A DNA stretch of 64,000 nucleotides from Alphaproteobacteria bacterium. Lineage in GTDB: Bacteria > Pseudomonadota > Alphaproteobacteria > Reyranellales > Reyranellaceae. Where the stretch lies: positions 62,001-126,000 of the forward strand of contig JAHBYP010000004.1 in NCBI GenBank assembly GCA_019635875.1, written 5' to 3'. Of the stretch, positions 1 through 8,877 are shown piece by piece. Both the position numbers and the translations under genes were made by a program. Position 1 is the first letter of the stretch, and each line of letters opens with the position of its first letter. Under the pieces are notes generated by a model. The model was given only the letters and a program-made list of their open reading frames with translations. It searched no databases and had not been told where the DNA came from.

Positions 1-1545
1 GCAGCCCTCGCCGGGCCGCAACCCGTCGTCGATCTCCGCGGTGTTGTAGCGCCGCACGAAGCCATCCGTGACCAGTTCCCGCTCGATCGCCGCGACCGTG
101 CCGAGATAGCGCGAATCGCGCGCGTCGATGAAGCCGACCTGCGCCATCAGCAGCAGGCTTGCGTCCAGCGAGTTCAAATCGTACGCCGCGCGGAAGGTGC
201 CGCGCGGCCCGTCGAAGGCATTGGCGTGGATGTCGTCGCGGATCTCTGTGCGCGAGCGACGCCAGGCGTCGACATTTCCCGGCAGGCCGTACTCTTCGGT
301 CGCCTTGATCGCCCGATCGAACACGACCCAGGCCATGACCTTGGAGAAGGTGAAGTGGCGCGGCGGCCCGCGGATTTCCCAGATGCCGAAGTCCGGGTTG
401 CGCCACTCGCGCTCGACGTGCTCGACAAGGCCGACCTGCAGCGCCCAGCCGCTCCGAGTCGACGTCAGGCCGCCCTTGCGTGCCTGGGCGAAGGTGTCCA
501 TCAGCTCGCCGTACACATCGAGCTGGAACTGGCGATGCGCGTCGTTGCCGATGCGCACCGGTCGGGAGTCCAGGTAGCCGGGCAGCCAGTCGACTTCCCA
601 TTCGGTCAGCCGCCGTTCACCCATGATGCCGTACATGATCTGCATCTGCGACGCGCTTCCGGCGACGGCACGATGCAGCCAGTCGCGCCAGGCCGCCGCT
701 TCGTCGTAGACTCCGGCGTTCATGAGCGCGAGCAGGGTCAGCGTCGAGTCGCGGATCCAGCAGAAGCGGTAGTCCCAATTGCGTTCGCCGCCGGCGCGCT
801 CCGGCAGCGACGTCGTCGGCGCCGCCACGATGCCGCCTGTCGGCGCGTATGTCAGCGCCTTGAGCGTGATGAGAGAGCGACGAATTGCCTCCTCGTAAGG
901 GCCACCCGTCTGCGTATCGGCCGTCCAGCCGCACCAGAAACGCTCGGACTCCGCCAGGGCGTCGCGGCAATCCGCCGGCGGCGGTGGCGGCAGGTGCGAG
1001 GGACCATAGCTCAGGTCGAAGGCGATGGATTCGCCCCGGCGCACGCTGAACGACGCCCGCAACGCCGAGCCCTCGATCCGGCCTTCGACCGGAGAGCGCA
1101 GCACCAGCATGTCGGGGCCGGCAACGGCGCACATCGTTCGGTCGTCGAGCCAGCTCAGCCAGGGTGTGGTCGCGCCATATCCGAAACGAGGCCGGAACTC
1201 CAGCTCCATCGCCGTCTCGCCTTCGTCGCCGCGCACGATGCGCATGAGATCCGACGCGTCGTCGCGCGGCTGCATGAAATCGATCAGGGTCACGGCGCCG
1301 TCTGTCGTCCTGAAGCTCGTTTCCAGGATCAGCGATCCCGGGCGATAGCGCCGCGACACCACGACGGGGCCCGTGGTCGGAGCGATGCGCCAGCAGCCAT
1401 GCGAGGCATCGCCGAGCAGAGCGGCAAAGCAGGCATCCGAATCGAAACGCGGCCAGCACAGCCAGTCGATCGAGCCGTCCAATCCCACCAGGGCGGCGGT
1501 CTGGCAGTCGCCGATCAGGCCGTAGTGTTCGAGCGGCATGCTCAT
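1..1545 (-). CDS. Glycoside hydrolase family 15 protein (glucoamylase/trehalase-like), 3' end outside window
   Basis: A cytoplasmic GH15-type enzyme that probably hydrolyses alpha-glucosidic bonds and releases glucose. From the ATG at 1545 the frame stays open for 515 codons to the window edge, so the C-terminus is missing. The N-terminus (HYGLIGDCQTAALVG, then GSIDWLCWPRFDSDACFA) is the hallmark of bacterial GH15 proteins with an N-terminal beta-sandwich. It is followed by the (alpha/alpha)6 barrel motifs NWDYRFCWIRDS and EWEVDWLPGYLDSRPVR. No signal peptide is visible. Its ATG overlaps the stop of the upstream glucose dehydrogenase (ATGA, 1542-1545), so the two are translationally coupled: one probably releases glucose and the other oxidises it. 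The exact substrate (trehalose, maltooligosaccharide or another) cannot be told. Confidence 0.85.
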   Translation of the reverse strand, partial: MSMPLEHYGLIGDCQTAALVGLDGSIDWLCWPRFDSDACFAALLGDASHGCWRIAPTTGPVVVSRRYRPGSLILETSFRTTDGAVTLIDFMQPRDDASDLMRIVRGDEGETAMELEFRPRFGYGATTPWLSWLDDRTMCAVAGPDMLVLRSPVEGRIEGSALRASFSVRRGESIAFDLSYGPSHLPPPPPADCRDALAESERFWCGWTADTQTGGPYEEAIRRSLITLKALTYAPTGGIVAAPTTSLPERAGGERNWDYRFCWIRDSTLTLLALMNAGVYDEAAAWRDWLHRAVAGSASQMQIMYGIMGERRLTEWEVDWLPGYLDSRPVRIGNDAHRQFQLDVYGELMDTFAQARKGGLTSTRSGWALQVGLVEHVEREWRNPDFGIWEIRGPPRHFTFSKVMAWVVFDRAIKATEEYGLPGNVDAWRRSRTEIRDDIHANAFDGPRGTFRAAYDLNSLDASLLLMAQVGFIDARDSRYLGTVAAIERELVTDGFVRRYNTAEIDDGLRPGEGC

Positions 1546-2645
1546 GCCGGCAGGCCCTGGAACTCGATGACGACCTTGATATCGCCGGCACGGCGCTCGA
1601 ACGCCTCCTGCCAGCGCGAAAGCGGCACACGTCGCGTGATCAGGCCGCCGAGCCATTGGGGATCGGCGGCCGCCAGCGCTACCGCGCCCGCTTCGTAGTG
1701 CTTGAGGTTGGCATTGACGGTGCCGAACACCGTGGTGTTCCGCACCACGGCGCGCCGGTTGAAGCCACCGACGTCGAAGGACAGGAGCTGGTTCGCGCTC
1801 GGCACGCCGGTCAGGCAGACAATCCCGTTGACGCCAATGCGCGTCATGGCGTCGACCACAAGCTGGCGCGAGCCGGTGCATTCCACGATCACGTCGGGAT
1901 GCAGGTCAGCCGGAATCCTGCCGTCGTGGTAGGTGCCGCCCAGAGCGTGGACGAGCGCGGCCTTGTGAGGGCGCTCGGGTCGGTCCAGCACGTGGACGTC
2001 GAGACCGCGCTGTGCCGCCATCAGTGCCGCCAGCAGGCCGACCGGGCCGGCGCCGGTGATCAGCGCAGTCGTCGGCTGCCAGCTTCGGGCGCGCGCGCCG
2101 ATGCGCCCGATGTGATCCCACGCCTTGGCCAGCACGCTGGCAGGCTCGAGCAGCACGGCGAGAATGCCGAGCGCGGGCGACACGCGAACCGCATAAGCGG
2201 GCTCGAGCCGGAAGCGTTCTGCGGCGAAGCCGTCGAGCGACTTGATGCCTCGTTCGGTGTAGCGGCCATTGCGGCACATGTCCCATTCGCCCATGGCACA
2301 TGCGCCGCAGGGCAGGGGATCGGCTCGCCGCACGATACCGACCACGAGATCGCCCTCGGTGAACCCCGAACCTTCAGAATCGCCCGGGACCTCCATGACT
2401 CGCTCGAGCGATTCGTGGCCGAGCACCAGTCGCTGGTCGCCCGCCGGCGCCCATCCGTAGGAGCCATCGATGATCTCGCGATCGGTGCCGCACACGCCCA
2501 GCGCCATGGCCTGGACCAGCAGGTCATGCTCGCTGCGGCGCGGCTCGGGCCGCTCGTCGAGACGGACCGAATGGGCGACGCCGGGTTCCACGGTGATGAC
2601 CTTCAAGGATGCGGCCGCTGCTGTGTCGGTGCATGAACGGACCAC
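1542..2645 (-). CDS. Glucose 1-dehydrogenase, zinc-dependent MDR family
   Basis: Likely oxidises glucose (or a related aldose) to the lactone with NAD(P)+. The 367-residue frame shows the medium-chain dehydrogenase layout. C52 lies in GVCGTDREI and H77-E78 in VLGHES; these and E167 are catalytic-zinc candidates. A Cys lobe (C113, C116, C124) and a Rossmann motif GAGPVG near residue 207 follow. The stretch EWDMCRNGRYTERGI is typical of archaeal/bacterial glucose dehydrogenases rather than generic alcohol dehydrogenases. No strong ribosome site precedes the ATG at 2645. The family's usual N-terminus (KVITVEPG) begins after a TTG at 2606, so the true start may be there. It overlaps the GH15 gene by four bases (ATGA). 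Confidence 0.8.
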   Translation of the reverse strand: MVRSCTDTAAAASLKVITVEPGVAHSVRLDERPEPRRSEHDLLVQAMALGVCGTDREIIDGSYGWAPAGDQRLVLGHESLERVMEVPGDSEGSGFTEGDLVVGIVRRADPLPCGACAMGEWDMCRNGRYTERGIKSLDGFAAERFRLEPAYAVRVSPALGILAVLLEPASVLAKAWDHIGRIGARARSWQPTTALITGAGPVGLLAALMAAQRGLDVHVLDRPERPHKAALVHALGGTYHDGRIPADLHPDVIVECTGSRQLVVDAMTRIGVNGIVCLTGVPSANQLLSFDVGGFNRRAVVRNTTVFGTVNANLKHYEAGAVALAAADPQWLGGLITRRVPLSRWQEAFERRAGDIKVVIEFQGLPA

Positions 2646-2719
2646 TCACAAGCACGGTTCCGTGCTGCAGGCCGGCGCGCTAGGGTCTCCCGGCATTTTT
2701 CACATGCGGGAGAGAGACG

Positions 2720-3511
2720 ATGGAATGCCGGATGGACGGGCGCGTGGCGGTGATCACCGGCGCCAGCATGGGCCTGGGGCGCGCCATGGCGGAGACCTTC
2801 GCCAAGTCGGGCGCGAGCGTCGCGTTGCTGGCGCGGCGGCCCGAGAAGCTTGCCGAAGCCAAAGGCGAAATCTCCAAGGCGGCGGGCACCAAGGTCGAGG
2901 GCTATAGCTGCGACGTCAGCAACCGCCAGGACCTTGAAGGCGCCTGGGCGCAGGTCGTGCGCGACTTCGGCAAGGTCGACATCCTCGTGAACAACGCCGG
3001 CTCCTCAGCCGCCAAGCCGTTCGAGACCGTCACCGACGCCGATTGGGAAGCCGATTTCAACGTCAAGGTCTGGCCGGCGATCCGCCTGTGCCGCCTGGCG
3101 CTGCCGGGCATGAAGGAGCGGAAGTGGGGCCGCATCATCAACGTGCTCAACATCGGGGCCAAGGCGCCGACGGCCAGCTCCACGCCGACCAGCGTGTCGC
3201 GCGCCGCCGGCATGGCGCTGACCAAGGCGCTCTCGCACGAGGGTGCGCCGCACAACGTGCTGGTCAACGCGATGCTGGTCGGCCTGATCGAGAGCGACCA
3301 GTGGCGGCGGCGCTTCGATGCCGGCGCCGGGCAGGGCAAGACTTACGAGCAGTTCCTGCAGGGCATGTCGGACGCGCGCAAGATCCCGCTGGGCCGCATG
3401 GGCCAGGCGCAGGAATTCGCCAACATGGCCTGCTTCCTGGCGTCGGACGCGGGCTCCTACATCAACGGTGTCGCGATCAACGTCGACGGCGGCACCAGCC
3501 CGGCGGTTTAG
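2720..3511 (+). CDS. SDR-family protein with replaced catalytic residues
   Basis: A 263-residue Rossmann protein of the short-chain dehydrogenase/reductase family. The cofactor motif TGASMGLG (13-20), NNAG (91-94) and N114 are intact. At the catalytic centre, where Y-x3-K is expected, the sequence reads T157-S-V-S-R161, and the expected Ser is N144. All three catalytic residues are therefore changed. The C-terminal substrate loop and the NVDGG motif are normal. It may be a non-classical SDR using other chemistry, or a binding protein. The ATG at 2720 follows a purine-rich GGAGAGAGAC site. It is convergent with the monooxygenase gene, with a palindromic repeat between them. Substrate unknown. 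Confidence 0.85.
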   Translation: MECRMDGRVAVITGASMGLGRAMAETFAKSGASVALLARRPEKLAEAKGEISKAAGTKVEGYSCDVSNRQDLEGAWAQVVRDFGKVDILVNNAGSSAAKPFETVTDADWEADFNVKVWPAIRLCRLALPGMKERKWGRIINVLNIGAKAPTASSTPTSVSRAAGMALTKALSHEGAPHNVLVNAMLVGLIESDQWRRRFDAGAGQGKTYEQFLQGMSDARKIPLGRMGQAQEFANMACFLASDAGSYINGVAINVDGGTSPAV

Positions 3512-3517
3512 GAGGCT

Positions 3518-3584
3518 CTGTCATTCCGAGCGCAGCGAGGAATCCAGGGTCGCCCTGGATCCCTCGCTGCGCTCGGGATGACAG
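3518..3584. repeat. Palindromic repeat, family A, copy 1
   Basis: Two arms of about 30 bp, CTGTCATTCCGAGCGCAGCG and its near-complement CGCTGCGCTCGGGATGACAG, around a short centre. It lies between convergent genes and abuts the stop codon of the monooxygenase, so its RNA could terminate transcription from both sides. Confidence 0.9.
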
Positions 3585-5459
3585 TCAGGCGCTTTTCGTC
3601 TCGAACACATACGGCGCGAGCGAGGCCTGCGCCTCGACCCGCAGCTCGTGCCATTTCCTCGGGCCGCCGTAATAGGCGAGGCTGCCGGGCTCGGCCTTGC
3701 CGTCGCCGTTGTAGTAGGAGAGGCAGTCGCGCAAAGGCGCCGTCATGATGTCGGCCTCGCGGCAATGCCTCGCGTAGGCGACCTCCGGATCCTTCTTGAC
3801 GTCGACGATTGCCGCGCCCTTCGCCTGCATGGTCTGCAGCATCCAGACGATGTAGTCGGTGTGGCCTTCCAGCCCGCGGGTGAAGTTGAACTGGCCGCCG
3901 CCGCCCTGCGGCCCCGACATGATGAACATGTTGGGGAAGCCCTGGCTGTGCATGCCGAGGAAGGTGCGCACGCCTTCGCCGTGCCACTTGTCGCGCAAGG
4001 TGCGTCCGTCGCGGCCGGTGATCATGTTGAAGGTACCGGTGGCCATCCACTCGAAGCCGGTGGCGTAGATCAGCACGTCGAGCTGGTACTCAACGCCATC
4101 GTGCACGACGCCCCTGGGCGTGATCCTGCTCACGCCAAGCGGCGCGGTGTCGATCAGGTGCACGTGCGGCAAGTTGAAGGCCGGCAGGTACTCGTCGTGG
4201 AAGGTCGGTCGCTTGCAGCCGTAGGGGTACCAGGGCTTCAGCGCCGCAGCGGTCTTCGGATCCTGCACGACGGCATCCACCCGCGCGCGGATCTGCTCCA
4301 TGATGCGGAAGTTGGTGTTGAGCTGCGCCTGGATCAGCTCCTCCGGCGAGAGCTGGCGCTCGTAGACCCTGCGTTCCTTGACCGAGGCGACGCGGCCGGC
4401 GAGGAAGTCGTCATTGCCCTGCAGCGCCGTGCGGCCCGAGGAGATCGTCGCGAGGCGCTCGCGCCGTGCCTTGGCCCAGCCCGGCTCCTTCGACCAGGTG
4501 TCGATCTCTTCCTGAGTAGTCGCGCGCTGGTCGCGCACGTCGATGGTCGAGGGCGTGCGCTGGAAGACGTAGAGCTGCTTCACCACCTTGGCGATCTCGG
4601 GGATCACCTGCACGGCGGTGGCGCCGGTGCCGATGATGCCGACGCGCTTGCCCTCCAGATCGTAGGTGTAGTCCCAGCGCGAGGTGTGGAAGGCCTTGCC
4701 GGCAAAGCTCTCCATGCCCTCGATGCGCGCCAGCTTGGGCGTGGTGAGGATGCCGTTGGCGAGCACGACGTAGCGCGCCCGCATGCGATCGCCGCGATCG
4801 GTCTGCACCGTCCAGCGCGAAGTGGACTCGTCCCAGGTGGTGCGCTCGACGGTGGTGTGGAACAGGCAGCGCTCGTAGAAGCCGTAGCGCTCGGCCATCG
4901 CCTGGCAGTACTCAAGGATCTCGAACCCCGAGGCGAATTTCATGCTCGGGTAGTAGCCCATCTCCTCCAGCAGCGGCAGGTAGGAGTAGGATTCGACGTC
5001 GCAGGCGATGCCGGGATAGCGGTTCCAGTACCAGGTGCCGCCGACATCGCCGCCCTTCTCGCAGAAGCGCACGTCGGTGAAGCCGGCCTCGCGCAGCTTG
5101 TACCACAGCACCAGGGCGCCGAACCCGGCGCCGATCACCAGGATCTCGCACTCGTCGCTGAGCGCCTCGCGCGGCACCGGCGGGGCGGAGTAGGCGTCCT
5201 CCAGATACTTCGCGAACTCGCCTTCCATCGCCATGTAGTCGGCGGCGCCGCGGCGCGCCTCCTTGTTGGCGCGGTACTTCGCCTGCTCCTCGGCATTGAA
5301 CTTCGCGCCCGGCGGCGGCTCGGGCAGCGTCTTCAGCGCCACGTCGGACACGGCCGAGTAGCCCTTGCCGGCGATCTTATCGGTCGCCTTGGCGGCGCGC
5401 GTGTTGAACAGCTTCCGCCCGGTGGCGGGGTCGATGCGGATCGGCGCGTTCATGGCCAA
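3585..5459 (-). CDS. Baeyer-Villiger-type flavoprotein monooxygenase
   Basis: A 624-residue FAD/NADPH monooxygenase expected to insert oxygen next to a ketone, giving an ester or lactone. The FAD Rossmann motif GAGFGA is at 110-115 and the NADPH motif GTGATA at about 277-282. The class B fingerprint FxGxxxHTxxW(D) reads [12 protein letters not shown] at 252-263. An N-terminal extension of about 100 residues precedes the first Rossmann motif, as in the longer 4-hydroxyacetophenone monooxygenases. This is notable because a hydroquinone dioxygenase (the downstream step of that pathway) lies at 26.1-27.6 kb. That link is inference. The ATG at 5459 (MAMNAPIR) gives the family's usual length; a second ATG lies two codons on. 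Confidence 0.85.
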   Translation of the reverse strand: MAMNAPIRIDPATGRKLFNTRAAKATDKIAGKGYSAVSDVALKTLPEPPPGAKFNAEEQAKYRANKEARRGAADYMAMEGEFAKYLEDAYSAPPVPREALSDECEILVIGAGFGALVLWYKLREAGFTDVRFCEKGGDVGGTWYWNRYPGIACDVESYSYLPLLEEMGYYPSMKFASGFEILEYCQAMAERYGFYERCLFHTTVERTTWDESTSRWTVQTDRGDRMRARYVVLANGILTTPKLARIEGMESFAGKAFHTSRWDYTYDLEGKRVGIIGTGATAVQVIPEIAKVVKQLYVFQRTPSTIDVRDQRATTQEEIDTWSKEPGWAKARRERLATISSGRTALQGNDDFLAGRVASVKERRVYERQLSPEELIQAQLNTNFRIMEQIRARVDAVVQDPKTAAALKPWYPYGCKRPTFHDEYLPAFNLPHVHLIDTAPLGVSRITPRGVVHDGVEYQLDVLIYATGFEWMATGTFNMITGRDGRTLRDKWHGEGVRTFLGMHSQGFPNMFIMSGPQGGGGQFNFTRGLEGHTDYIVWMLQTMQAKGAAIVDVKKDPEVAYARHCREADIMTAPLRDCLSYYNGDGKAEPGSLAYYGGPRKWHELRVEAQASLAPYVFETKSA

Positions 5460-5524
5460 GGATATAAACGCCGGTTCAGCCGGCCGGCAACGTCACCGGA
5501 CCGCATGGCGGGCGCGCGCCGCCG

Positions 5525-5926
5525 TCAACCCGGACGCCGCTCGAAGGCCGGCAGGCCGTCCGGAATGTGGTGGAACGGCTGCTTGTCGACGGTGAAGATC
5601 GCCAGGGCCGGTCCGCCATAGGCCTTGGGATCGTCGAGCGTGCCGATCTTCACCACGACCACGGGGCGCGGCGGACGCGTCGCGACATGGGTGCCGCATT
5701 CCGGGCAGAACTCGCGCGTGACCGGATTGGCGAGGTCCTTGCGCGTGAACTGCCTGGGCGTGCCTTGGGTGTAGCGATGGGCGTCCTGTGGCATGACCAT
5801 GAACAGGTTGGGCGCGCCACCGGTGATGTACTGGCACTCTCGGCAATGGCATTGCGCCTTCATCATAGGTTCACCGTCCACGACATAGCGCAACGCGCCA
5901 CAATAGCATCCACCTTCGAGCCTCAT
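5525..5926 (-). CDS. GFA-family zinc protein (glutathione-dependent formaldehyde-activating-like)
   Basis: A 133-residue GFA/CENP-V fold protein. The zinc-binding cysteines are in CYCGAL, CHCREC and CPECGTH, matching the two zinc sites of the family. The ATG at 5926 follows a strong AGGGAGAAGG ribosome site and starts the typical MRLEGGCYCG. The open frame runs further upstream, but it would overlap the divergent DUF1223 gene and adds no family sequence. Most family members have no known reaction; few are true glutathione:formaldehyde enzymes. It is transcribed in the same direction as the monooxygenase, 65 bp upstream of it. Confidence 0.85.
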   Translation of the reverse strand: MRLEGGCYCGALRYVVDGEPMMKAQCHCRECQYITGGAPNLFMVMPQDAHRYTQGTPRQFTRKDLANPVTREFCPECGTHVATRPPRPVVVVKIGTLDDPKAYGGPALAIFTVDKQPFHHIPDGLPAFERRPG

Positions 5927-6055
5927 GACCCTTCTCCCTGAATTCGGCCTGTCGGATCGAGGGTACCCTTCGTCGGTGGTCGACGAAACGTTATCGCGGC
6001 GGATTGATCGCGATGTGATTGGCCGGTGCCGTGGCGCTTGGGCAGGATCGTGCGC

Positions 6056-6820
6056 ATGAGCACGACAGGAAGAATGAGCCGTCGCGCCGCGCTGCGCACT
6101 GCCGCCGGCGCCTTGGTCATGGGCGCGGGCGTCGTCCGGGCGGCTGATCCGCCCCGCTTCCCTCTGGTGGTCGAGCTTTTCACCTCGCAGGGCTGCTCGT
6201 CCTGCCCGCCGGCCGACCGCCTGCTGGGCGGCCTGGCGACGCGCGCCGACGTCGTCGCGCTGTCGTTCCACGTCAATTACTGGGACAGGCTGGGCTGGAA
6301 GGATCCCTTCGCCAGCGAAGCCGGCACGGCGCGCCAGTACGGCTATGCGCGCGTGCAGGCACGGCCCGGCGTCTACACGCCGCAGATGATGGTCAACGGC
6401 GTGGTGCACAATCCCGGCGTCACGCAGTCCAGCCTCACGCAGCTGCTCGCGACCGGCGCCAGGGCCAATCCGCTGACGCTCAGCCCAACCCTGAAGGCCG
6501 GACCGAACGAGGGAGTCGTCCTGGCGCTGCCCGCCCTCACCGGTGCCGGCGCCGGCGACGAGCACGATGTCTGGCTGATCACCTACGACCGCGAGCACGT
6601 TACCCAGGTGCCGCGCGGCGAGAATCGCGGCGCGCGCCTGGTCAATCGCAACGTCGTGCGCAGCATCGAACGGATGGTGACGTGGCGCGGCGCGGCGCAG
6701 TCCTGGACGCTCGATGCCCAGCGCGTCTCGCCGGCACGCTCCGTCGCGGTGCTGGTGCAGCGGCGCGATCTGGGGCCGATCGTCGGCGCCACCCGGCTCG
6801 AACGCGGCGAATCGAGCTGA
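6056..6820 (+). CDS. DUF1223 secreted thioredoxin-like protein
   Basis: A 254-residue exported protein of the DUF1223 family. The N-terminus has a twin-arginine stretch (MSRRAALRTAAGALVMGAGV) followed by an Ala-rich cleavage region, consistent with export, possibly by Tat. The mature start carries ELFTSQGCSSCPPADRLL, a CxxC thioredoxin-like motif, and further conserved blocks are HVNYWDRLGWKDPF and YTPQMMVNG. Several starts are possible: the ATG at 6056 is used here, an in-frame ATG lies at 6074, and the frame opens at 6026. Function unknown; a periplasmic redox role is a guess from the fold. It is convergent with the hydroxyacid dehydrogenase, with a family A repeat between them. Confidence 0.85.
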   Translation: MSTTGRMSRRAALRTAAGALVMGAGVVRAADPPRFPLVVELFTSQGCSSCPPADRLLGGLATRADVVALSFHVNYWDRLGWKDPFASEAGTARQYGYARVQARPGVYTPQMMVNGVVHNPGVTQSSLTQLLATGARANPLTLSPTLKAGPNEGVVLALPALTGAGAGDEHDVWLITYDREHVTQVPRGENRGARLVNRNVVRSIERMVTWRGAAQSWTLDAQRVSPARSVAVLVQRRDLGPIVGATRLERGESS

Positions 6821-6846
6821 AGCGCTCCTCGAAGATCAAAGTCACC

Positions 6847-6912
6847 CTGTCATCCCGAGCGAAGCGAGGGATCCGAGAACAGCCTGGATCCCTCGCGTCG
6901 CCCGGGATGACA
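6847..6912. repeat. Palindromic repeat, family A, copy 2
   Basis: CTGTCATCCCGAGCGAAGCG with a partly matching arm ending CCCGGGATGACA. It sits between convergent genes at 6820 and 6950. The second arm is degenerate (CCTCGCGTCGCCCGGG). Confidence 0.85.
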
Positions 6913-6949
6913 ATGATTGCGTTCGAGCAACCGCACGCCGCTCGAGATT

Positions 6950-7942
6950 TCAACCCAGTTCGTCGACGTCGTTGCGCAGCCTCTCTCCGGCCTGCCAGCG
7001 CGCGAGGTTGTCGAGGAAGATGCCCAGGATCGCCTCGTTCTGGCCCAGCGAATGGCTGGCGGTGTGCGGCGAGACGATCACGTTGGGCAGATCCCACAAA
7101 GGCGAGTCCGCGGCCAGCGGCTCGCGCTCGAAGACGTCGAGATAGGCCCCGGCCAGCTTGCCGCTCTGCAGCGCGTTGATGATGTCGCGCTCGACCGCGA
7201 CCTCGCCGCGCGCGACGTTGACGAAGCAGGCGCCGTCGGGCATCGCCGCGAATGCCTTCGCGTTGGCGATACCGCGGGTCAGCGGGGAGGCGGGGCAGCA
7301 CAGGATCAGCCAGTCGGCGCGCGGCAGCACGTCGTGCAGACGCTCATAGGCGATCGTCTCGTCGCAGGGCGGCACCGGCTCGGCGCTGCGGCGCGCGCCG
7401 ATCGCCGTCATGCCCAGCATCTTCAGCAGCTGGGCGATGGTTTGGCCGATCGGCCCCAGCCCGACGATCACGGCGCATTGGCCGGCGAGGTCGCGCGGCG
7501 ATCGATCGCCCAGTCGCGGCTCCCAGGCATGGCGGCGCTGGGCATCGGCGAGCAGGGGGAAGCGGCGGTTGAGCGCGATCACCGCGCCCAGGGTCGAATG
7601 CGCCACGGTGATCGCCGTGGCGCCCGAGGCGGTGGTCACCTTCACGCCGCGCTCGCGCAGCTCGCGATAGATCGGCCGCTCGGCGCCGGCGGGATGGATC
7701 TGCAGCCAGCGCAGCCGGGGCGATTTACGAATGACGGTCTCGAAGCCGCGCAGCTCGGGCGTCGGGTTGTCCTTGCTCGACCTGCCGGTCACCTCCCGGG
7801 TCATGAAGGCGATCTCGGCGTCGCAGGGGCCCGTGTCGGCCAGCGCCGCCTCGGCGGTGACGAAGGCGATGTCGGGCTGGGTAGCGGCGATCCGCCGGCC
7901 CCAGAGGCGCAGGGCATGGGCGGAGAGCAGCAATCTGGTCAT
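6950..7942 (-). CDS. D-2-hydroxyacid dehydrogenase (NAD-binding)
   Basis: A 330-residue member of the D-isomer-specific 2-hydroxyacid dehydrogenases, reducing 2-oxo acids with NAD(P)H or the reverse. The Rossmann motif GLGPIG lies mid-protein. The catalytic set is present: Arg in VNVARGEV, Glu in DVFEREPL and His in SPHTASHS. The start MTRLLLSAHAL at 7942 is chosen because the frame further upstream overlaps the divergent pcm gene and has no family sequence. The 81-bp gap to pcm must hold both promoters. Substrate unknown; glyoxylate/hydroxypyruvate reductase or phosphoglycerate dehydrogenase-like are options. Confidence 0.85.
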   Translation of the reverse strand: MTRLLLSAHALRLWGRRIAATQPDIAFVTAEAALADTGPCDAEIAFMTREVTGRSSKDNPTPELRGFETVIRKSPRLRWLQIHPAGAERPIYRELRERGVKVTTASGATAITVAHSTLGAVIALNRRFPLLADAQRRHAWEPRLGDRSPRDLAGQCAVIVGLGPIGQTIAQLLKMLGMTAIGARRSAEPVPPCDETIAYERLHDVLPRADWLILCCPASPLTRGIANAKAFAAMPDGACFVNVARGEVAVERDIINALQSGKLAGAYLDVFEREPLAADSPLWDLPNVIVSPHTASHSLGQNEAILGIFLDNLARWQAGERLRNDVDELG

Positions 7943-8023
7943 GGCCCGGGACGTTGCCGGCACGGCCCGTGCGTGTCTATAACCAGCGCGCCTGCCCGCA
8001 AGCGCTGACCGCCCGAGTTCCCG

Positions 8024-8689
8024 ATGGCCACCGACTATACCACCGCCCGCCGCAACATGATCGATGGCCAGCTGCGGCCCAATGGCGTGCTGGCGGCCGA
8101 GGTGCTGCAGGTCTTCGCCGACCTGCCGCGCGAGCGCTTCGTGCCGGCCGAGCGCCGCTCGGTGGCCTACAGCGACGAGGCCGTGCCGCTGGGCGGCGGC
8201 CGCTATCTGGTCGAGCCGATGCTGCTGGCGCGCATGCTGCAATTGCTCCAGCCCATGGCCGACGACACCGCGCTGGTCGTCGGCGCCGGCACCGGCTATG
8301 GCGCCGCGGCGCTGGCGCGGCTGGTGCGCTCGGTGGTGGCGCTGGAATGCGAGCCGCGCCTGGCCGCCGAGGCGCGCGCCAATCTCTCCGCCCTGGGCGC
8401 CAGCAATGTCACCGTGATCGAGGGCCCCCTGGCCCAGGGCGCGGCGGCGAAGGGACCGTTCAGCCTGATCCTGGCCGAGGGCTCGCTGCCGGCCATCCCC
8501 GATGCGCTGACGAAGCAGCTGGCGGACGAGGGTCGCCTGGCCGCGGTGATCGCCGGCGACGTACCGGGCCGCACCGGGCAGATGCGGCTGGGCCGCCAGG
8601 TGCAGGGCGTCTTCTCCAGTCGGCCGATTTTCGACGCCGGTTCACCGCTCCTGCCGGGCTTCGAGAAGCCCAAGGCCTTTGTCTTCTGA
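8024..8689 (+). CDS. pcm: Protein-L-isoaspartate O-methyltransferase
   Basis: Cytoplasmic SAM-dependent repair enzyme that methylates L-isoaspartyl residues in aged proteins. The 221-residue protein has the family N-terminus (ARRNMIDGQLRPNGV), the RERFVP block and the SAM motif I VVGAGTGYGAAALARL. Its place just upstream of tolC and popZ is a well-known alphaproteobacterial arrangement. The closing segment (GFEKPKAFVF) is typical for this clade. Confidence 0.9.
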   Translation: MATDYTTARRNMIDGQLRPNGVLAAEVLQVFADLPRERFVPAERRSVAYSDEAVPLGGGRYLVEPMLLARMLQLLQPMADDTALVVGAGTGYGAAALARLVRSVVALECEPRLAAEARANLSALGASNVTVIEGPLAQGAAAKGPFSLILAEGSLPAIPDALTKQLADEGRLAAVIAGDVPGRTGQMRLGRQVQGVFSSRPIFDAGSPLLPGFEKPKAFVF

Positions 8690-8877
8690 GCAGGCCTGTA
8701 TCGGCGTATGTCAAGGGTATATGAACGTTGGTAATGTAAGAATTCGCCGGTATGATTCAGAGGCGGAAATGCCAACGAGATAAAGTCGCTACCTGCTGAT
8801 TGGCCCCTAATGGTAGTATCAACGCATGGTAAGGGTCGATACATGGGCGCGGCTGGACCGGCCATGAGGGGATGGTG

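Noticed and set aside
236..428. Short frames opposite the GH15 gene near the left edge
   Set aside because: They lie inside a strongly recognised GH15 coding region.
3648..5621. Long open frame antisense to the monooxygenase
   Set aside because: The monooxygenase has all FAD, NADPH and BVMO motifs; the opposite frame has none.
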